DNA of 61,679 nt, from positions 1 through 61,679 of the forward strand of contig NZ_QVMG01000013.1 in NCBI RefSeq assembly GCF_010500925.1, in the 5' to 3' direction. Below, in pieces: positions 53,098 through 60,986 of this stretch; position 1 is the stretch's first letter, and every line of letters begins with the position of its first letter. This DNA comes from Parabacteroides sp. 52 (lineage in GTDB: Bacteria; Bacteroidota; Bacteroidia; Bacteroidales; Tannerellaceae). The translations under genes were made by a program, and so were the position numbers. The notes below the pieces were generated by a model. It worked only from the letters and a program-made list of their open reading frames with translations. It made no database searches and was not told where the DNA came from.

Positions 53098-54900
53098 ATG
53101 AACAAGTTTAGCCTATTTTTTCTATTGATATTACTCTTGTGCGGCAGTTGTTATTCTCTCCATTCACAAGAAAATAACCCACATATTACTCTTACAAACG
53201 CACAAGGAGATGATATATTTTATCATACTATCGAACGGGGACAAACAGTCTATGCCATCGCAACGATGTACGGAATAGGTGTAGAAGATATCTACCGGTT
53301 GAACCCCGAAAGCCGCGCTGGCATCAAAGCAGGAAAAACACTCAAGATACCCCAACGGGATATAGCCATCGCTCCTATTGAAACAGAAGAGCCGGCTTAT
53401 ACCTACCACACCATTTCTCCCAAAGAAAACTTATACTCCCTGTCAATCAAATACAAGGTTCTGCAAACCGATATTATCCGTGCCAATCCGGGACTCTCTG
53501 TCTCTACATTTACTATCGGTAAAAACATCCGTATCCCGGCGACCCGTATCGAGACACTTCCTACGACAGAGAAAAAAATACTTACCAAAGAAATCGAATA
53601 CACGGCTGAACGCAAAGAGACAATCTATCGCATATCCCGGAAATTCAATATCTCCAGCACCGAACTCATCAAACACAATCCCCAGTTAAAAAACGGGCTG
53701 AAAGCCGGAATGGTTCTTAAAATCCCTGTTCAAACAGAAGAGATTGTCACAACAGACATACATATGCTACAGGAAGAGGCTCATGACTTGCTTGCCGAAC
53801 CCAAAGAAATAGAACATGTAGACCGCATAAAAGTGGCTTTATTGTTGCCTTTCACAACCAAAAACGCGAGTCGGATCCCTCATTTTGTCGAATATTACGA
53901 AGGCATGTTAATGGCCGTCGACAGTTTACGCAATGCAGGTAAGTCATTCGAACTCTTTGTCTTCGACACAGGTGATGGCATGGAAAAGGTAGATCAGATA
54001 TTAAAAAAGGAAGAACTCCTGCAAGCAAACCTGATCATCGGCGCTGTACAAAATGAACAAATCAAACCCGTAGCCGATTTCGCCCAAAAGCATCGTATCA
54101 AATACATAATACCTTTTACCTCTCAAAACGATGACGTACTCTCTAACGCCAGTGTTTTCCAGGTAAACACACCCCATTCATACCTATACTCAAACGCGGC
54201 ACAAGCCGGGTGCAACCTCTTCCAAAAAGACAATATCGTATTGGTGCATATCAAAGACAATAAAGAGAAAAAAGATTTCATCCAAGCTTTGCAAACAGAG
54301 ATGGAGCAACGCAACATATCTTATAAAGAATTGACATACAATGCGGAGACATTTGCTTCCGATATAAAGGAAAGACTGGATCCGGAAAAAAGAAACATTG
54401 TGATCCCCTCTTCTTCTTCTTTGGAAGCTCTTAACTACATCCGTCCGCACATACGCACCTTAGCCGAATTTTCACCGGAAGGAGAAACGCCGTACCGAAT
54501 CAATCTCTTCGGTTATCCGGACTGGCAAACGTATACAGCCGAATGCCTGGACGACTTTTATGCGCTGAATACGTATATTTACAGCAACTTCTATACCGAC
54601 CACCTGTCTGCAGAGGTACAAGACTTCTATAGAAAGTATAAAAACTGGTACAGCAAGAACCTTATCAACACTTTCCCCAAATATGGTATATTGGGATTCG
54701 ACACGGCTATGTTCTTCTTTGAAGCCTTAAGCAAGTATGGTTCTAACTTCGAAAACAACCTGGACAAGATAGATTACAAAAGTCTTCAGACCGGATTCCA
54801 TTTCGAGCGGGTGAATAACTGGGGAGGCTTTATCAACACCAACGTATTTATTGTTCAATATAAGAACGACCGAACCGTCTGTCGTAGCGATATCCAATGA
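53098..54900 (+). CDS. Secreted protein: three LysM domains plus periplasmic-binding-protein fold
   Basis: The 600-residue product has a signal peptide (FFLLILLLCGSCYS). Three LysM domains follow at about 42-87, 102-148 and 164-209 (ERGQTVYAIATMYGIGVEDI; KENLYSLSIKYKVLQTDI; RKETIYRISRKFNISSTEL), so it should bind peptidoglycan. Residues about 245-600 resemble the type 1 periplasmic binding fold of ABC amino-acid binding proteins (KVALLLPFTTKNASRIPHFVEYYEG, LIIGAVQNEQIKPVADF). A wall-bound receptor-like protein of this make-up is common in Bacteroidetes, but its ligand is unknown. Its stop codon overlaps the next start. Confidence 0.85.
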   Translation: MNKFSLFFLLILLLCGSCYSLHSQENNPHITLTNAQGDDIFYHTIERGQTVYAIATMYGIGVEDIYRLNPESRAGIKAGKTLKIPQRDIAIAPIETEEPAYTYHTISPKENLYSLSIKYKVLQTDIIRANPGLSVSTFTIGKNIRIPATRIETLPTTEKKILTKEIEYTAERKETIYRISRKFNISSTELIKHNPQLKNGLKAGMVLKIPVQTEEIVTTDIHMLQEEAHDLLAEPKEIEHVDRIKVALLLPFTTKNASRIPHFVEYYEGMLMAVDSLRNAGKSFELFVFDTGDGMEKVDQILKKEELLQANLIIGAVQNEQIKPVADFAQKHRIKYIIPFTSQNDDVLSNASVFQVNTPHSYLYSNAAQAGCNLFQKDNIVLVHIKDNKEKKDFIQALQTEMEQRNISYKELTYNAETFASDIKERLDPEKRNIVIPSSSSLEALNYIRPHIRTLAEFSPEGETPYRINLFGYPDWQTYTAECLDDFYALNTYIYSNFYTDHLSAEVQDFYRKYKNWYSKNLINTFPKYGILGFDTAMFFFEALSKYGSNFENNLDKIDYKSLQTGFHFERVNNWGGFINTNVFIVQYKNDRTVCRSDIQ

Positions 54901-55619
54901 TGAAAAAATATATATATTTAATCGTTGCCGCCCTGGCATGGACCGCCGGATGCATGGCACAACAACCATTCAAAAGGGAATTAGCCGTAGGAGTGAATGG
55001 AGGAGTCAACTTCTCCTCAATCGGTTTTACGCCTAAAGTGGATCAGTCTATGCTGATGGGAATAACCGGGGGAGCGACACTGCGTTGGATCACCGAGAAG
55101 AACCTGGGCCTAAGTGTCGAACTAAACCTCAGCCAACAAGGGTGGAAAGAAAGCTTCCCGGATGATGAGATCAAAGAACAACCCGTAGGATATGCCTATA
55201 GCCGTACCCTCAGTTATATCGAAATGCCCTTTCTCACACATATCTATTTCGGAAGCCAGAAAGCCCGGTTCATTTTTAACTTAGGACCTAAGATTGGTTA
55301 TATGTTCCAAGAGTCGTCCAAAGCCGATCTACATGGTGAATGGCCGAATTTCGACGGAGACGAAAACGAACAGAATAACGGGCCGAACCGTATCAACTAC
55401 CAGCATGCTATGACGGTAGAAAACAAATTCGACTGGGGACTCTGTGGAGGTCCCGGATTGGAATTACGCACAGGCATAGGTTCCTTCCTACTCGAAGGAC
55501 GCTATTACATGGCTTTAGGAAATATATACGGAAGTAAAAAGGTAGACAAATTCGCAAAATCCAACGGACAAACCCTCTCTGTCAAACTCACTTACCTCTT
55601 CACATTGAAAAAATGGTGA
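54897..55619 (+). CDS. PorT-like outer-membrane beta-barrel protein
   Basis: The 240-residue protein has a signal peptide (IVAALAWTAGCMAQ) and a small beta-barrel: GVNGGVNFSSIGF at the start, LTHIYFGSQKARFIFNLGPKIGYMFQE in the middle and LSVKLTYLFTLKKW at the end. This is the PorT/outer-membrane protein beta-barrel family. Its start overlaps the stop of the LysM gene by 4 bp (second ATG three bases later is equally possible). The pair probably acts together at the envelope. It converges on mdh across four-dyad array C. Confidence 0.82.
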   Translation: MMKKYIYLIVAALAWTAGCMAQQPFKRELAVGVNGGVNFSSIGFTPKVDQSMLMGITGGATLRWITEKNLGLSVELNLSQQGWKESFPDDEIKEQPVGYAYSRTLSYIEMPFLTHIYFGSQKARFIFNLGPKIGYMFQESSKADLHGEWPNFDGDENEQNNGPNRINYQHAMTVENKFDWGLCGGPGLELRTGIGSFLLEGRYYMALGNIYGSKKVDKFAKSNGQTLSVKLTYLFTLKKW

Positions 55620-55653
55620 ATCCTATTTGACGGCGTTTAATGGCGGATATTCT

Positions 55654-55741
55654 ATTGCCGATGGGCATCGGCAATATTAACGATGCGCTTCAGCAATATT
55701 GCCGATGCGCTTCGGCAACACTGTCGATGCGCATCGGCAAC
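55654..55741. repeat. Four-dyad array C (4 x 22 nt)
   Basis: Four abutting 22-nt dyads at 55654-55675, 55676-55697, 55698-55719 and 55720-55741 share the core of arrays A and B (first copy centred on GCCGATGGGCATCGGC, a near-perfect dyad). It lies between the convergent PorT-like gene and mdh, where no obvious classic terminator is seen, so it may also serve as the transcription stop. Confidence 0.92.
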
Positions 55742-55765
55742 AAAATACTCCAGACAATCGGATGA

Positions 55766-56764
55766 TTATAAATTCGGATTGATGGAACTCCATTCATTCA
55801 TAGGGGGAATAACACCGGATTGGATAAGCGAATCTCTCAAACGACACAAATGTCCATAGCTTTGTTTCAAAGCTTCCTGTTCATCAGGCGTACCTTCTAC
55901 AATCTGATAATGTACGCCCTCCTTATCCAACCTTGTTTCCATAGCCATCATTATGTGTGAAAAGTCCTTATTCGAAACATACACACCCACAGGCCAGTCA
56001 AATTTCGGACCGCCCATCACGGCACGTATCATCTCTAACGATAAATAGGCCGGGCTTTGAAAAGAAGAACGTCCCCGTAACTCTATGATTCTTTTTCCAC
56101 CCTGCACGACCCTTTCTTTTATTTCCTGCCAGATTGTATCCGCCAATACAGAGGTACCAATGAGGCTGTTTAAGGGCTGGCCGTCCACAGTCGCCGTAGA
56201 AGAAAAGACTGCCATTTGCTCGCCATGTCCTCCATACGTCCTGCAATTCATTATTTTATCCGGATGTATATATAAATGTTTGGCTAATTCATTGCGTAAC
56301 CTTGTGCTGTCCAAGGCAGCAAGTGTAGACACCTGCGAGGGTTTCAAACCGGCATACAGAAGCACCAATAAGCCGGTTATATCAGCCGGGTTGAATACAA
56401 CGACAATATGTTTGACATCCGGAGCATATTGTTTTATATCCTTCCCTAATTGAATAGCCACTTCGGCATTGCCTTTCAACAAATCTTCCCGGGTCATGCC
56501 TTCTTTGCGTGCCGCCCCTCCTGATGTGATAATATACTTGCTATCCTTAAGCGCCTCCTCTATACGATCGGTATAATTTATATCAACCCCGTTAAACCCA
56601 CATTGCAGCAATTCTTCTGCCACACCTTCCAATCCTTTCTTATAAGGATCGTACAGACAAATATTCGACGACAAACCCATACTCACAGCTGATTGTGCCA
56701 TATTAGACCCAATCATTCCTGCGGCTCCGATAATTGTTAATTTTTCCGATGTAAGAAATTTCAT
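55766..56764 (-). CDS. mdh: Malate dehydrogenase
   Basis: The 332-residue NAD enzyme interconverts malate and oxaloacetate. It starts MKFLTSEKLTIIGAAGMIGS with the Rossmann loop. SGGAARKEGMTREDLLKGN, DSTRLRNEL and the catalytic-His segment TYGGHGEQMAVF are the lactate/malate dehydrogenase marks. The open frame runs on to 56947, across the tRNA-Arg fragment; that extension is not believed, because the family begins at the ATG at 56764. The gene is the last core gene before the integrated element. Confidence 0.93.
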   Translation of the reverse strand: MKFLTSEKLTIIGAAGMIGSNMAQSAVSMGLSSNICLYDPYKKGLEGVAEELLQCGFNGVDINYTDRIEEALKDSKYIITSGGAARKEGMTREDLLKGNAEVAIQLGKDIKQYAPDVKHIVVVFNPADITGLLVLLYAGLKPSQVSTLAALDSTRLRNELAKHLYIHPDKIMNCRTYGGHGEQMAVFSSTATVDGQPLNSLIGTSVLADTIWQEIKERVVQGGKRIIELRGRSSFQSPAYLSLEMIRAVMGGPKFDWPVGVYVSNKDFSHIMMAMETRLDKEGVHYQIVEGTPDEQEALKQSYGHLCRLRDSLIQSGVIPPMNEWSSINPNL

Positions 56765-56866
56765 ACCTGCATTGTTTTTGTTTGATAAACACTTTATTAA
56801 ACAAACACAATAGAGACTCATTTGTTTAAAAGGATAAAGAAAAGGGAGGAAAGGGTAGGAGTTGAT

Positions 56867-56909
56867 AAAAAAACAAAAAGCAGCTAACTCCGTAGAATTA
56901 ACTGCTTTA
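56867..56909 (-). terminator. Terminator of the original tRNA-Arg
   Basis: AAAGCAG pairs with CTGCTTT, and on the minus strand a T-rich run (A-run at about 56867-56880 on the plus strand) follows. It lies just past the 3' end of the tRNA-Arg fragment, so it is likely the native tRNA terminator left behind by integration. Confidence 0.65.
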
Positions 56910-56915
56910 TTAGGG

Positions 56916-56958
56916 TGATCAGGATGGGATTCGAACCCATGACCCACAGCTTAGAAGG
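56916..56958 (-). pseudogene. 3' half of tRNA-Arg (UCU), attachment site
   Basis: On the minus strand the sequence runs from the anticodon loop (CTTCTAA, anticodon TCT) through stem GCTGT, variable region, T-arm ATGGG-TTCGAAT-CCCAT and acceptor strand CCTGATC plus A. The 5' half is missing: where the other anticodon arm (ACAGC) should be, the sequence is unrelated. A tRNA cut at the anticodon loop is the usual trace of a tyrosine-recombinase element that integrates in the tRNA 3' end. The intact tRNA should be at the element's other end, outside the window. Confidence 0.8.
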
Positions 56959-57180
56959 AAAAACAGCGGAAATTTCCGCAACTAATTACCTAATAGCGAA
57001 TTAAGTCCACCTAATCAGCAGCAATTATCTCATTCGTTACTATTTTGTGACAGATTTGAAATCAGACAATGTTTATAATTACGTTAAATAACTCTCTAAA
57101 TCACTCAAGTCAAAACCTTGTTTGAATAGTACAAAAGTAGTTTTTTGTTTTGATGTATTCTGAATAGAACGATATTTTTA
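56959..57180. other. Left end of the integrated element, gene-free
   Basis: A+T-rich sequence between the attachment site and the operon terminator. No convincing gene, RNA or repeat was seen. It probably holds integrase arm-binding sites, but none can be pointed out. Confidence 0.4.
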
Positions 57181-57234
57181 TGAGACAGCTTTTGAAGAAG
57201 GTATATAACCTGAATCTCACGAAAAGCTGTCTCA
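57181..57234 (-). terminator. Terminator-like hairpin at end of island operon
   Basis: TGAGACAGCTTTT (181-193) is perfectly complementary to AAAAGCTGTCTCA (222-234). It lies 10 bases past the stop codon of the last operon gene. The T-tract is modest. Confidence 0.65.
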
Positions 57235-57243
57235 ACTTCTTGT

Positions 57244-58101
57244 TCAATTTGCTTTTATGAATTGTACATAAAATTGTCGTATGACATGCACAAACTCATC
57301 TGGTAATCTTTTTAATACTTCTTGTTTTATATACTCTGGAATCTCCTTATAGTATCTTATAAAGCTAAAGAGTAAGAAAAAAGCAAGTATAAGCAATAGA
57401 AGAACTATTGGAAGCAAAGCTATTATAGTTATAAGTTTCCTATAAGATACCTTGTACTTTATCGCATATCCCATTGGCAATAATCCAAACAATATCCAAG
57501 TTGATATACATAAGAGGTTTTCAACATCTTCTGGGATTATCAGAAAGGGTATTTTAATAACAGAAAAAAGTTCAATCCACCTATATGCGCCAGAAAACGG
57601 AGAAAAAGAAGATGAAATGTAGATAAGTGTAAGTATTCCAAATAGTTCAGTAAAAACAAGAACCAATCCTGCTTTTCTCTTGTTTTCTATTTCTCTGTTT
57701 AACCACTTCCTGAAAGCATATTCCCTTAAAAATATAGAGAAAAGTAGTACGCCAAACAGAAATAGAGAAGTTAAAGGGTCGTATATGTAAATCAAACCTA
57801 TTATGACAAGAAACAATACACCGTTTATCAGATAGAAAATCCGTTTGTACTTTATCTTATGATCCACAAATTCATATCCTAAGCAAAAGCTAATTGAGAA
57901 TAGGAATAAAAATGTATACATGAGATGAAAATAATCGTGAGAGATATTTGTAAGTTCAGGGTAATTTACAACATATACAAGGGAAAACACTCCTTTTGAA
58001 GCCATGTAAAAGATTGTATATAAACACAATATGGTAAATAATAAGATACCATATCCTAAACCTCTAAGGAGTTTTGTTTTTAGTAATTCTAAATAGCTCA
58101 T
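57244..58101 (-). CDS. Island membrane protein of unknown function
   Basis: The 285-residue protein is mostly hydrophobic, with about seven predicted membrane segments (for example LLRGLGYGILLFTILCLYTIFY, HLMYTFLFLFSISFCLGY and IIALLPIVLLLLILAFFLLFSFI). It ends in an amphipathic basic tail (EIPEYIKQEVLKRLPDEFVHVIRQF). I do not recognise a family. It is the last gene of the island operon and overlaps the gene before it by 4 bp, so the two are translationally coupled and may form a complex. Confidence 0.7.
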   Translation of the reverse strand: MSYLELLKTKLLRGLGYGILLFTILCLYTIFYMASKGVFSLVYVVNYPELTNISHDYFHLMYTFLFLFSISFCLGYEFVDHKIKYKRIFYLINGVLFLVIIGLIYIYDPLTSLFLFGVLLFSIFLREYAFRKWLNREIENKRKAGLVLVFTELFGILTLIYISSSFSPFSGAYRWIELFSVIKIPFLIIPEDVENLLCISTWILFGLLPMGYAIKYKVSYRKLITIIALLPIVLLLLILAFFLLFSFIRYYKEIPEYIKQEVLKRLPDEFVHVIRQFYVQFIKAN

Positions 58102-58598
58102 TTCCCTCTTCCTCCATAAGTTAGAGTAGCTGTATTTTCTATTTTATTGATATCCAAAAAGTAGCTTATCCTATTCTCCCAATCTATAACGCCAAATGAG
58201 CAATTATTTTCAGATGAAGAATACCAATCAGGAGCAACAGAAGCTAAATCTTTAAACTTTTCGTAAAATATTTTTAGTTCTGGACTATCTTCCAGTTTTA
58301 AAGTGACATTAACTTTATAAGAATCTCCATATCTATTATGTCCTTCCATTTCTCTGCCAATTTCTTTGTAATTTGGAAATACTATACCAATAAAACTTTC
58401 GATGTCAGCCTTACTTTTGTATTGATATTTAGCCTGATAATCTCCATACATATGAGATATAATCATTTCCATGACTAGCAACAAAACAAGTAATAGAATA
58501 AGAATAAAAGGAGAGATAAGAATGAGTATGATTTTTCCCCTTAATGTCATGTTTTTCCAAAGTATCAATACCTTTCTCACAATATAATTACTCCCCAA
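58098..58598 (-). CDS. Island single-pass membrane protein of unknown function
   Basis: The 166-residue protein has one strong membrane segment near residues 24-46 (IILILISPFILILLLVLLLV) followed by a soluble domain of about 115 residues. That domain reads like a small alpha/beta fold (YKVNVTLKLEDSPELKIFYEKF, then FGVIDWENRISYFLDINK). No family is recognised. It lies 12 bases after the transpeptidase-like lipoprotein gene and overlaps the following membrane-protein gene, which places it in an envelope-acting set. Confidence 0.7.
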   Translation of the reverse strand: MGSNYIVRKVLILWKNMTLRGKIILILISPFILILLLVLLLVMEMIISHMYGDYQAKYQYKSKADIESFIGIVFPNYKEIGREMEGHNRYGDSYKVNVTLKLEDSPELKIFYEKFKDLASVAPDWYSSSENNCSFGVIDWENRISYFLDINKIENTATLTYGGRGK

Positions 58599-58610
58599 AT
58601 TCTAATTTAT

Positions 58611-59477
58611 TTAAAAACTTATTGCATTTGCAATCTCCTTAAACACACTTCCTGCCATTAATCCACCAGAAGGATAGCCATTTTTAGGATTGGAGATAAT
58701 AACCAAACAAGTATATTTAGGATTGTCAGCAGGAAAGTAACCACAGAAAGATACTTCATGTTTATCTTCTAAATTAAGTGTTCCAGATTTTCCTGCAATA
58801 CTTATAACTTCTGATTCAGTAGGTTTACCTGTTCCGTTCTTTACCACTTCCTGTAACATCTCCTTAATCTCTGGTGATCCATTATTTGCTATATCACTAT
58901 AAAACGATAGAACAGAAATCGGACTGATCTTCACTCCATATCCACAAGCTAACCATTGTAATGGTATATCTCCTATTTCAACATCTAAACCAAGATTCTT
59001 AATTGATTCAATAAACTTGTCAGAATCATAATTTTCTGATATGATCTTAGCTATTCCGACATTAGAATCAAAGGTTATTACTTGTTTTGCTGTAATCTCG
59101 CCATAACCACCTCTATCAGCATTATGATCTGATATTGTACCTTGATCCAGTAAAAGAACACCTTCTCCAACATCAACTATATCAGTAGATGAAATCTCAT
59201 TTAAAGCTATCAGCATAGAGATAGGAGTAAAAAGAGTACCTATCCTTCTTGGAGTATAAAAGATTTCATTGCTTCCTTCTTTATATGCTCCATTATCTGA
59301 AATGAGATTAACCATAGAGACTATATCACCTTTATTATCCATGATAACAACTAAGCCAAAGTCAGCTTGTAACTCTGTTAGTTTATCAGATAAAATCTCT
59401 CTTGTTCTATTTTCGTGCTTACTTTGCGTACATGATAAAAGTAAACAGACGGTAAAAAGGTAATAGACATTTTTCAT
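58611..59477 (-). CDS. Lipoprotein resembling FtsI transpeptidase domain, catalytic residues lost
   Basis: The 288-residue protein starts with a lipobox (LLLSC, Cys16). The rest follows the class B penicillin-binding transpeptidase domain: DRGGYGEITAKQVITFDSNVGIAKI, SVLSFYSDIANNGS, LQEVVKNGTGKP, AGKSGT and GYFPADNPKYTCLVIISNP. The catalytic SxxK of the family (G-S-T-F-K-P) reads G-T-L-F-T-P here (T81 for Ser, T84 for Lys), and SxN reads D-S-N. Only the K-S-G motif is kept. It also lacks the usual N-terminal pedestal domain. It is probably a non-catalytic paralogue or decoy; loss of acylation is inferred. It is third-from-last in the island operon. Confidence 0.8.
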   Translation of the reverse strand: MKNVYYLFTVCLLLSCTQSKHENRTREILSDKLTELQADFGLVVIMDNKGDIVSMVNLISDNGAYKEGSNEIFYTPRRIGTLFTPISMLIALNEISSTDIVDVGEGVLLLDQGTISDHNADRGGYGEITAKQVITFDSNVGIAKIISENYDSDKFIESIKNLGLDVEIGDIPLQWLACGYGVKISPISVLSFYSDIANNGSPEIKEMLQEVVKNGTGKPTESEVISIAGKSGTLNLEDKHEVSFCGYFPADNPKYTCLVIISNPKNGYPSGGLMAGSVFKEIANAISF

Positions 59478-59488
59478 ATTTGCTCTTC

Positions 59489-59833
59489 TTAAAAATTATG
59501 CGTTCTTTCAAATCGTTCTATCTCTGCATGAATCTGTTGTGCAACTAATCTAAATGAACCTTCCCACATCTGAAAGGAAAGTGATCTTCCGTCAATCCAA
59601 TTTACTCTTAGATTTCCAATTTGAGAAGCACTTAATTGTTCCAAAAGAGACTGTATCTCACTTTGTAATGTTTCCATTTTCTGCATGACTGCTGCAACTG
59701 ATTGGAGATTACTCATTGTTATTCCTTTGTCTCTATTTAGTATTGTTTCAATACTGTTTATAGATTGGTTCATTTCTCCAATCTTAGCTTGCAACATAGT
59801 AGTTACATTATTATTTGATCCAAACCAACTCAT
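59489..59833 (-). CDS. Island coiled-coil protein of unknown function
   Basis: The 114-residue protein is largely helical, with heptad-like stretches (IGEMNQSINSIETIL, VMQKMETLQSEIQSLLEQL). Its C-terminal part reads WIDGRSLSFQMWEGSFRLVAQQIHAEIE. No signal peptide or membrane segment is seen. The W-E-G tripeptide is reminiscent of WXG100 proteins, but its position and the lack of secretion genes argue against that. Spacings of 5 and 11 bases to the neighbours place it in the operon. Confidence 0.65.
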   Translation of the reverse strand: MSWFGSNNNVTTMLQAKIGEMNQSINSIETILNRDKGITMSNLQSVAAVMQKMETLQSEIQSLLEQLSASQIGNLRVNWIDGRSLSFQMWEGSFRLVAQQIHAEIERFERTHNF

Positions 59834-59838
59834 ATTAT

Positions 59839-60207
59839 TTATGTATTTGATATTCCAAACATTTTAAAAAGTGATTGTACTTTATTGTCTAAAGCGTATG
59901 GTTGAGCAAAGTGATAGACTTTGTTTACTTTTTCATCCCATTGTTTAATAGCTAAAAGACAAGCTAAAATAGTAGTGTCCGTTCCTGCCAGCATGAAATA
60001 AGGAATACTCTTAATAGCTGATAGAAAATCTCTGGCAGTAGGTGTTCCTGATATTTGTATTGAGATACCATGAAGTTCTGCTAACTTGTTAGATATAAGA
60101 ACTTTTTCAGATACCTTATTAAACTTGTCAATCCCATGTTTACTAATAAAGTATTCTGAATAGGATTGACAAGTATTTTCTAATGTGGATATTTTATATT
60201 GCAACAT
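59839..60207 (-). CDS. Island protein of unknown function
   Basis: The 122-residue soluble protein shows no recognised family. It is mainly helical, with Cys13 and one hydrophobic stretch (IPYFMLAGTDTTILACLLAI) too weak to call a membrane helix. It is second in the operon, 5 bases from each neighbour, and its base composition matches the rest of the island. Confidence 0.6.
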   Translation of the reverse strand: MLQYKISTLENTCQSYSEYFISKHGIDKFNKVSEKVLISNKLAELHGISIQISGTPTARDFLSAIKSIPYFMLAGTDTTILACLLAIKQWDEKVNKVYHFAQPYALDNKVQSLFKMFGISNT

Positions 60208-60212
60208 GACTT

Positions 60213-60644
60213 TTACAGTTTTCTTCTGAAATATTTGTGATATAGTTGATCTTGTATTGTGCCATTCTTTCCGATGTTAAATGATTCACGGTTTTCTGAA
60301 ATTATTTTTGATATGATAGAAGAACTTTCTTTGTCTAAAATGTCTCTGTTTATCTGCGTAAAATTCTTTAAATCAATACAATTTCCATTCTCCTCTATTG
60401 TCAATTTGTCCTCTGTGATTTTTCCTGATAGATTTTTCCGTAAAATAGAAGTCCCTATCCTATCATACATCCTATTATCAGTCGGAAATAAATTATTGGT
60501 ATCTTTTCTTCTTTTCTTTAATTCTTCAACATATATATGAGGATATTCATAACCATTATTACCAATAGGCTCATAAATAACATGAACAACCAACAAAGCA
60601 GCACTGCTGTCATTCCTTTTTAGTAATATTAGCAACTCTTTCAT
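60213..60644 (-). CDS. Island protein of unknown function, first gene of the operon
   Basis: The 143-residue protein starts MKELLILLKRNDSSAALLVVH, then a charged middle (VEELKKRRKDTNNLFPTDN) and a basic end (YHKYFRRKL). No signal peptide, domain or catalytic motif is recognised. It is preceded by the nested hairpins at 60656-60811, which lie 12 bases from its ATG on the upstream side. It is the first of six genes packed with gaps of 5-12 bases or a short overlap. Confidence 0.6.
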   Translation of the reverse strand: MKELLILLKRNDSSAALLVVHVIYEPIGNNGYEYPHIYVEELKKRRKDTNNLFPTDNRMYDRIGTSILRKNLSGKITEDKLTIEENGNCIDLKNFTQINRDILDKESSSIISKIISENRESFNIGKNGTIQDQLYHKYFRRKL

Positions 60645-60655
60645 GAAAAATATTT

Positions 60656-60811
60656 TATGTCTGCCTCCTCCTGATAGACGTTATTAAATAGTAAAAGCGT
60701 GAGGAACTGTAAAATCTATCCTAACTCGTAGCTCTGGTAAGCTAAAATCAATGGATAGACACAGCCCTCACGCCATACGATTATATAGACCACCTTTTAA
60801 AGGCAGATATA
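60656..60811 (-). other. Nested hairpins upstream of the island operon
   Basis: Four stems are nested one inside the other. Outer 656-666 with 801-811 (TATGTCTGCCT type, one G-U pair); middle 697-704 with 766-773 (GCGTGAGG), extended by 707-710/761-764; inner 715-721 with 753-759 (TCTATCC); and a small tip 729-733/740-744. This can form a rod-like RNA of 156 nt in the operon leader, or a DNA site. No coding frame fits. Its identity is unknown; see findings. Confidence 0.6.
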
Positions 60812-60892
60812 TACATCATAGACGTGAAGCATCTGTGCTATTATCCAATTGATTAAAAGAATTTACCAGATTCCGAGTTATGGATAATATCT

Positions 60893-60976
60893 TAAACGCT
60901 TTATTGTCTTAATATGTCCTTCCACTTCTCAACGCTTTGAGACGTAGAATTATGCAAATATAACAAAAAGCGTTTA
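60893..60976. repeat. Inverted repeats next to the integrase gene
   Basis: TAAACGCTT (893-901) is inverted as AAGCGTTTA (968-976), and ATTATCC (840-846) as GGATAAT (882-888) just before. They lie between the hairpins and the integrase 3' end, where recombinase or regulator sites are plausible. Confidence 0.4.
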
Positions 60977-60986
60977 TGTATGTTCG

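Noticed and set aside
56765..56947. N-terminal extension of malate dehydrogenase
   Set aside because: The added 61 residues include the reading of the tRNA-Arg fragment and its terminator; the enzyme family starts at the ATG at 56764.
59489..59833. WXG100-type secreted protein
   Set aside because: The W-E-G lies too near the C-terminus and no type VII secretion genes are present.
60656..60811. Retron non-coding RNA
   Set aside because: No reverse transcriptase gene lies in the island part seen; nested stems alone do not support it.
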